From NCBI RefSeq assembly GCF_042685645.1, contig NZ_JBHUNX010000001.1, positions 4,092,001 through 4,156,000 of the forward strand: 64,000 nt of DNA, read 5' to 3'. This DNA comes from Salininema proteolyticum (GTDB lineage: Bacteria > Actinomycetota > Actinomycetes > Mycobacteriales > Micromonosporaceae). The translations under genes and the position numbers were made by a program. Below, one piece after another: positions 59,632 through 64,000 of this stretch. The notes beneath the pieces were generated by a model that saw only the letters and a program-made list of their open reading frames with translations, was not told where the DNA came from and searched no databases. Numbering within the stretch: position 1 is the stretch's first letter; each line of letters opens with the position of its first letter.

Positions 59632-60624
59632 TCAGATCAGCGGCTCGGGTCCTCCCGGGCCCCGCCCGGCCGCCTTGTCCAGCAGCCGCGCCCAGGCCTC
59701 GCCGAAGTCCAGCCCGGCCGCCTCGATCGCCATGGGCGCCAGCGACGTCTCGGTCATGCCCGGGGCGATGTTCGCCTCCAGCACCGTCACCTCGCCGTCG
59801 TCGCCCACGATGAGGTCCACCCGAGAGAGGTCCCTCAGGCCCAGGGCGCGGTGCGTGTCGACCGCCAGTTTCGCGACGCGCTCGGCGGCCTCCGCGTCCA
59901 GGCGCGCCGGGGCGTGCCAACGGGTGGCGCCGGGGTTGTAGCGGGCGGCGAAGTCGTTGGTGCCCGACAGCGGCTCGATCTCCACCGGAGGCAGCGCCTC
60001 CGGCCCGTCGCCGAAGTCCGCCACCGTCACGGCTATGTCGCGGCCCGGCAGGTAGCGTTCGACCATGGCCTCGTCGCAGTAGGAGTACGTCGCCATCATC
60101 GCCGAGGGCAGGTCCTCAGGGGAGGACACCCGGTTCACGCCCATGGCCGATCCGCCCGCGGCGGGCTTGACCACCAGGGGCAGCCCGATCGCGTCGACGG
60201 CGGCCTCCAGCAGGCGCGGCGTGCCGAGGTCGGAGAAGACCTGGCGGTGCAGGGTGACCGACGGCGCGACCGGCACTCCGGCCGCCGACAGGTAGTCCTT
60301 CGCGCCGGCCTTGTTCCAGGCCCTCCGGCTCGCGACGGCCGACGAGCCCACGTACGGCAGGCTCAGCGTCTCCAGGACCGCGCGCAGTGCCCCGTCCTCT
60401 CCCGCGGCGCCGTGCAGCAGCGGCACGACCGCGTCGGGCGACTCCTTGTCCAGCCGGTCCAGGAGCGTCCGGTCGGTGTCGAACGACAGGACCCTCCATC
60501 CCGCCCTGCGCAACGCGTCGGCCACGCGGCGCCCCGACCGCACGGAGATGTCGTGCTCGTACGACATGCCCCCGGCCAGGATCGCGGCGGTGCCGGGCTT
60601 TGCCTCGGGCTCCTTGTCTGCCAC
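59632..60624 (-). CDS. D-alanine--D-alanine ligase-like ATP-grasp protein
   Basis: 330 residues from GTG 60624, with AGGAG 5 nt upstream. ATP-grasp motifs: ILAGGMSYEHDISVRSG at the start, LLHGAAGEDGALR near 74, PLVVKPAAGGSAMGVNR near 155, and VLEANIAPGMTETSLAP near 285. It is a D-Ala-D-Ala ligase-family member. It could be the housekeeping enzyme or a paralogue. 11 nt after the aminotransferase stop, so co-transcribed with it. Confidence 0.85.
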   Translation of the reverse strand: MADKEPEAKPGTAAILAGGMSYEHDISVRSGRRVADALRRAGWRVLSFDTDRTLLDRLDKESPDAVVPLLHGAAGEDGALRAVLETLSLPYVGSSAVASRRAWNKAGAKDYLSAAGVPVAPSVTLHRQVFSDLGTPRLLEAAVDAIGLPLVVKPAAGGSAMGVNRVSSPEDLPSAMMATYSYCDEAMVERYLPGRDIAVTVADFGDGPEALPPVEIEPLSGTNDFAARYNPGATRWHAPARLDAEAAERVAKLAVDTHRALGLRDLSRVDLIVGDDGEVTVLEANIAPGMTETSLAPMAIEAAGLDFGEAWARLLDKAAGRGPGGPEPLI

Positions 60625-60635
60625 GGAAACTCCTA

Positions 60636-61880
60636 TCAGTTCTCTCCGGTGAAGGCGTCGCGCAGCTGCTTCTCGGCGGCGATGACGCCCCCGAGGCGCC
60701 GGACTCCCTCGCGGATGTCTTCGGCGGTGGGGAACGAGAAGTTCAGCCTCATGTGGGCGGCCCCGTCGCCGTCGGCGTAGAAGCCGGTGCCCGGGACGTA
60801 GGCTACACGCTCCGACAGGGCGCGGGGCAGCATGTCCTTCGAGTTGAGCCCCTCCGGAAGGTCCAGCCACACGAACATGCCGCCTCCCGGGCGGGTCCAC
60901 GTCGCCCCCTCCGGCATGTAGTCGCCGAGCGCGCCCAGGAGGGCGTCGCGGCGTTCCTGATAGAGGGTGGTGAAGACCTTGACCTGTTGGCGCCACTCCA
61001 TCTCCGTCAGGAAGCGCCTCGTGGCCTCCTGCGTCAGCGAAGAGGGGCAGAGGATCGAGGCCTCGACGGCCAGCAGGAGCTTGTCGCGGACCGCCGGCGG
61101 GGCCAGGACCCAGCCCAGGCGCAGGCCGGCGGCGAAGATCTTGGAGACCGTCCCCAGGTAGATGACGCCGCGGTCGACGCGGGCCCTCAGCGGGGCCGGA
61201 GGCTCGCCCTCGAAGGAGATCATGGAGTACGGGTCGTCCTCGATCACCAGCAGCCCGTGGCGCTCGGCGATACGGAGGATCTCCTCCCGGCGCTCCTCGG
61301 AGAGGGTCACGCCCGTCGGATTCTGGAACGTCGGGACCGTGTAGAGGAACTTCGCCTCGCGGCCCTCCTTGCGCAGTCCCTTCAGGGCCTCTTCGAGGCC
61401 GGCCGGGACGAGGCCGTCCTCATCCATCGGCAGGTGCCGGACGTCGGCCTGCGCCGCCTGGAACACGCCCAGCGCGCCCACGTAGGTGGGTCCCTCGGCG
61501 AGGACGATGTCGCCGGGGTCGAGAAACGTCCGGGCGAGCAGGTCGAGACCCTGCTGGGCGCCGGTCGTCAGGACCAGGTCGTCGGCGGAGGCGCTGATCC
61601 CCGTCAGGTCGAGGACCTCGGTGATCGCCTCCCGCAGCGCCGGATCGCCCTGGCCTCCGCAGTACATCAGGGATTTGGCCCCCGAGTCGGAGAAGAGCTT
61701 GTCGAACATCTCCTTGAGGTCGTCGAAGGGGAGGGCCGCCGTGAACGGGTTGCCGCCCGCCAGGGAGACCACTTCGGGGCGGTTGGCCACGGAGAACAGA
61801 GCCCGGATCTCGCTCTGTGCCATGCCGTGAACCCTGGTTGCGTACCGACCGGTGTAATCGTCGAGTGTTGTTCCGGACAC
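60636..61880 (-). CDS. PLP-dependent class I aminotransferase
   Basis: 414 residues. Fold type I: TGAQQGLDLLARTF near 105, FQNPTGVTLS near 188, and a Schiff-base Lys in GTVSKIFAAGLRLGWV near 245. It resembles the 2-aminoadipate/LysN and MocR-core group. No HTH domain is present. Substrate unknown. GTG start with GGAGGAGG. It is the first gene of a pair with the D-Ala-D-Ala ligase-like protein. Confidence 0.88.
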   Translation of the reverse strand: MSGTTLDDYTGRYATRVHGMAQSEIRALFSVANRPEVVSLAGGNPFTAALPFDDLKEMFDKLFSDSGAKSLMYCGGQGDPALREAITEVLDLTGISASADDLVLTTGAQQGLDLLARTFLDPGDIVLAEGPTYVGALGVFQAAQADVRHLPMDEDGLVPAGLEEALKGLRKEGREAKFLYTVPTFQNPTGVTLSEERREEILRIAERHGLLVIEDDPYSMISFEGEPPAPLRARVDRGVIYLGTVSKIFAAGLRLGWVLAPPAVRDKLLLAVEASILCPSSLTQEATRRFLTEMEWRQQVKVFTTLYQERRDALLGALGDYMPEGATWTRPGGGMFVWLDLPEGLNSKDMLPRALSERVAYVPGTGFYADGDGAAHMRLNFSFPTAEDIREGVRRLGGVIAAEKQLRDAFTGEN

Positions 61881-62216
61881 GCGGTAACCTCCTCCAGGTC
61901 ACGGGGCTGGCATAAGTCCCTTAAGACTACGCGCCCATCGGGGTTCCGACCAGGGAGATTCCCGCCTTTCGGCCGCACCGTCACCTTCCTGTCACAGGCG
62001 TCCAGACAGACTTTCAATCACAGGTTCGACGCTCTTCCGGCCTACGATCGGCCGGGTGCCGGAGGTCACTGCGCGCGCGGCGGAGAGGAGTCCGGAGGTC
62101 TTCGCGGCCGCACCGCTGTGCCGCAGACGCCGCGGGCCAAGGCAACGAGACCTCGCCGGCGCCGGCCGAGGCGTCCCGCCGCGAGCCCTCGGGGCCGCCG
62201 CGCCCTTCCCGAACGC
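61881..62216. other. 336-nt intergenic region
   Basis: Upstream of the aminotransferase and downstream of crcB. Holds the aminotransferase ribosome site and an AT-poor promoter area with a short dyad (AGTC-N6-GACT near 61915-61928). The rest is GC-rich without convincing coding. I see nothing else in it. Confidence 0.45.
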
Positions 62217-62579
62217 TCAGCCCCCGACCACGTGCGCGACGGAGAAGGCGAGCCAGGCCGCGGCCAGTCCGCCCGCCAGATTGGCGACGATGTTCCCCAC
62301 CGCGTACCTCCACTTTCCGGACTCCGCGAGGTCCAGGGTCTCGTAGGACAGCGTCGAGTAGGTCGTCAGCGCCCCGCAGAAGCCCACGGCCACCAGGTTG
62401 TACAAGCCGGGGTCTGTGATGAGCACGGCCGCCAGCACCGCCAGGAAAGTGCCGGACACGTTCACCGCGAACGTCCCCCACGGCAGGGTCCGGCCGAAGA
62501 GCCGCCCCACCGCCTTGTCCGTCGCGAACCTCGCCGGGGCGCCGACGGCCGCGCCCAACGCGATGAACAGGGCCGTCAT
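62217..62579 (-). CDS. crcB: CrcB-family fluoride channel subunit, second copy
   Basis: 120 residues, four helices. GxxxR motif ALGAAVGAPARFATDK, then GTFAVNVSGTF (the asparagine lining the pore) and GFCGALTTYSTLSYE (the TTFS-like phenylalanine/threonine track). Dual-topology fluoride export; pairs with the first copy to form a heterodimer, as in many actinobacteria. ATG overlaps the first copy's stop (ATGA). Confidence 0.9.
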   Translation of the reverse strand: MTALFIALGAAVGAPARFATDKAVGRLFGRTLPWGTFAVNVSGTFLAVLAAVLITDPGLYNLVAVGFCGALTTYSTLSYETLDLAESGKWRYAVGNIVANLAGGLAAAWLAFSVAHVVGG

Positions 62580-63019
62580 TCCCGGACCCCGATGCCGAAG
62601 CGGCGGTCGATCCTCCGCATCGCGTACATGCCCAGCGCCGCCGCCCCCAGCGCCCCGGCGATGGTCGTGAAGGCGTACGTCACCGCCAGCATCCGCTCGC
62701 CGGCGCCGACCGCCCGGCCGATGTCGAGGATGTAGGCGGAGAAGGACGTGAACCCTCCCATGACCCCCACGCCCAGGAACGGGCGCAGATACCCGGTGCC
62801 GGGCCTCAACTCGACCGCGAAGACCATGAGCATCCCGATCAGGAAGCCGCCGAGGACGTTGACCAGGAACGTCGCCACGTCGAAATGGTGCGGGTCCTTG
62901 GGGAACAACAGGCTGACCCCGTAACGCGCGAGCGCGCCGACGACGCCGCCCAGACTCACCGCCAGAAGGGCGCGCTTGGGAGCCCCGCGCAGCGCCCGAC
63001 CCCATCCGATTCCGTTCAC
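62576..63019 (-). CDS. crcB: CrcB-family fluoride channel subunit, first copy
   Basis: 147 residues, four helices. GGVVGALARYGVS, ATFLVNVLGGFLIG and GVMGGFTSFSAYILD (the TSFS fluoride track) are all present. Leaderless start: TAGGGT (63026-63031), 6 nt, GTG. No fluoride-riboswitch-like core is evident upstream. Coupled to the second copy by a 4-nt overlap. Confidence 0.9.
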   Translation of the reverse strand: MNGIGWGRALRGAPKRALLAVSLGGVVGALARYGVSLLFPKDPHHFDVATFLVNVLGGFLIGMLMVFAVELRPGTGYLRPFLGVGVMGGFTSFSAYILDIGRAVGAGERMLAVTYAFTTIAGALGAAALGMYAMRRIDRRFGIGVRE

Positions 63020-63366
63020 AGGCCCACCCTATTCCCGCCTTGACCACCGCGAGTACTATCTCACAGGCCGTTGCCATCCACTCCTCCGACGAGTACCGTC
63101 GACCACGATGTCATACACCGTTACGCACAAGTGGCTGACGCGACGCCGTTATCTGGACTACGGCCGCGTCACTACCCGCTTGTGTCCGGCGGCTCTCTGA
63201 CGGCCCGGCTACTCTAGCCGCTTCTTCCGCCGTCCCTTGAACTTCCCGGGACTCCCCGGCACTTCTCCTTGCCCGTCGCCGGGCGGTGGCCCGCATGCCA
63301 CCCCGCTCTTCCGCGCTCCCCGGCGGTCGCGTTCGCGCGCACTCTGAACCTATAAAGGAACCGCAA
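63020..63366. other. 347-nt divergent intergenic region
   Basis: Between crcB (minus) and the symporter (plus). The crcB -10 box is at 63026-63031; TATAAA at 63351-63356 is a possible -10 for the symporter, near its AAGGA ribosome site. 63200-63340 is GC-rich; nothing else seen. Confidence 0.45.
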
Positions 63367-64000
63367 GTGAAACGTCTCAAGTCGATTCCCTTCTCGGTCC
63401 AGCTCTTCGCCGGCCTCTTCCTCGGCGTCGCGCTGGGCTGGGTGGCCCGGAACTGGGCCGTGACGTGGTTGGGCGAAAGCCTCACCACCATCGGAAGCCT
63501 CTTCGTCCAACTACTCTTCCTCGTCGTCCCCGTCCTGGTCTTCACGGCCATCGTCGCGGCGGTCGGCAACCTGCGCAACCTCGCCAACGCCGGCCGGCTC
63601 GTCATGAAGACGCTCGGCTGGTTCATGATCACCTCCCTCGTCGCCGTCGCCGTCGCCATCGGCCTGGGACTCGCCATGAACCCGGGCAAGGGCGTCGACC
63701 TCTCCAGCCTCGGAGCGGCCGAAGCGCCCGAGAGCCAGGGTTCCTGGATCGACTTCATCACCGGCGTCCTGCCGACCAACGTGATGACGGCCTTCAGCGA
63801 GGTCAACGTACTCCAGATCGTCTTCCTGGCCATCGTCGTCGGCGCCGCCGCCGTCAAGGTCGGGGAGAAGGCCGAGGCCTTCCTCAAGTTCAACACCTCC
63901 CTGCTGGAGATCACCCAGAAGGCGCTGTGGTGGGTCATCCGCCTCGCCCCGATCGGCACCGCCGGCCTCATCGGCCGCGCCGTGTACTCCTACGGCTGGG
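63367..64000 (+). CDS. Dicarboxylate/amino acid:cation symporter (DAACS family), N-terminal part
   Basis: GTG start at 63367 with AAGGAACCGC upstream. 211 codons visible before the window edge. The opening KRLKSIPFSVQLFAGLFLGVALGW, LVVPVLVFTAIVAAVGNLRNLANAGR, and FITGVLPTNVMTAFSEVNVLQIVFLAIVVG (core) are the SDF/GltP signatures. Takes up glutamate, aspartate or C4-dicarboxylates with Na+ or H+. The transport core (NMDG region) lies outside the window. Confidence 0.88.
   Translation, partial: MKRLKSIPFSVQLFAGLFLGVALGWVARNWAVTWLGESLTTIGSLFVQLLFLVVPVLVFTAIVAAVGNLRNLANAGRLVMKTLGWFMITSLVAVAVAIGLGLAMNPGKGVDLSSLGAAEAPESQGSWIDFITGVLPTNVMTAFSEVNVLQIVFLAIVVGAAAVKVGEKAEAFLKFNTSLLEITQKALWWVIRLAPIGTAGLIGRAVYSYGW

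Noticed and set aside
63020..63200. Fluoride riboswitch before crcB
   Set aside because: No matching conserved core by eye, and the -10 box 6 nt from the start leaves no leader.

Overview
The window is high-GC actinobacterial chromosome. The evidence is strong G/C third-position bias, frequent GTG starts, a SepH (DUF3071) division gene beside DUF2530 and DUF3027 genes, the futalosine menaquinone genes mqnB and mqnD, an LPXTG sortase substrate with DUF5979 repeats, and WXG100-like proteins. I cannot fix the genus from sequence alone. A filamentous or Glycomyces/Streptosporangium-like actinomycete is a reasonable guess. No rRNA, tRNA, CRISPR array, insertion sequence or complete prophage was found.

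Layout. 0-3 kb: edge of a trypco2-like gene, a blaI-M56 peptidase pair, and a thiol-redox pair (TlpA lipoprotein plus CcdA, the latter frameshifted). 3.2-10.2 kb: one 2335-residue wall-anchored surface protein with its own promoter. 10.5-20 kb: scattered single genes (zinc alcohol dehydrogenase, GNAT, FAD monooxygenase, GAP-family membrane protein, FhuF-like iron-sulfur protein, Vgb-like propeller, small membrane proteins). 20-23 kb: a molbindin-like regulator and modABC in one coupled operon. 23-30.3 kb: a WXG100-like pair, a TPR-like protein and several lineage-type membrane or secreted proteins. 30.6-35 kb: secreted subtilase and TDT transporter. 36-40.4 kb: LysR regulator and a three-gene cassette (IspD/TarI-like cytidylyltransferase, SDR reductase, CDP-glycerol-type glycerophosphotransferase) predicted to make and use a CDP-polyol for a wall polymer. 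40.4-45 kb: crystallin-like secreted protein, ABC-F ATPase, arginine deiminase, sterol-carrier-fold protein. 45-50 kb: carboxypeptidase-regulatory-like membrane protein, purF, purM, lipoprotein. 50.8-64 kb: MFS exporter, sepH, DUF2530, DUF3027, mqnB-mqnD, cold-shock protein, larE, yidD, aminotransferase plus ATP-grasp ligase, two crcB genes, and the start of a dicarboxylate/amino-acid symporter that runs off the edge.

A recurrent architecture is worth noting. About 17 genes begin 6-8 nt downstream of a TANNNT-type -10 hexamer with no Shine-Dalgarno sequence, which predicts leaderless mRNAs. Genes inside operons instead use ATGA/GTGA overlaps and AGGAG ribosome sites. Most transcription units end in clear GC-rich hairpins.
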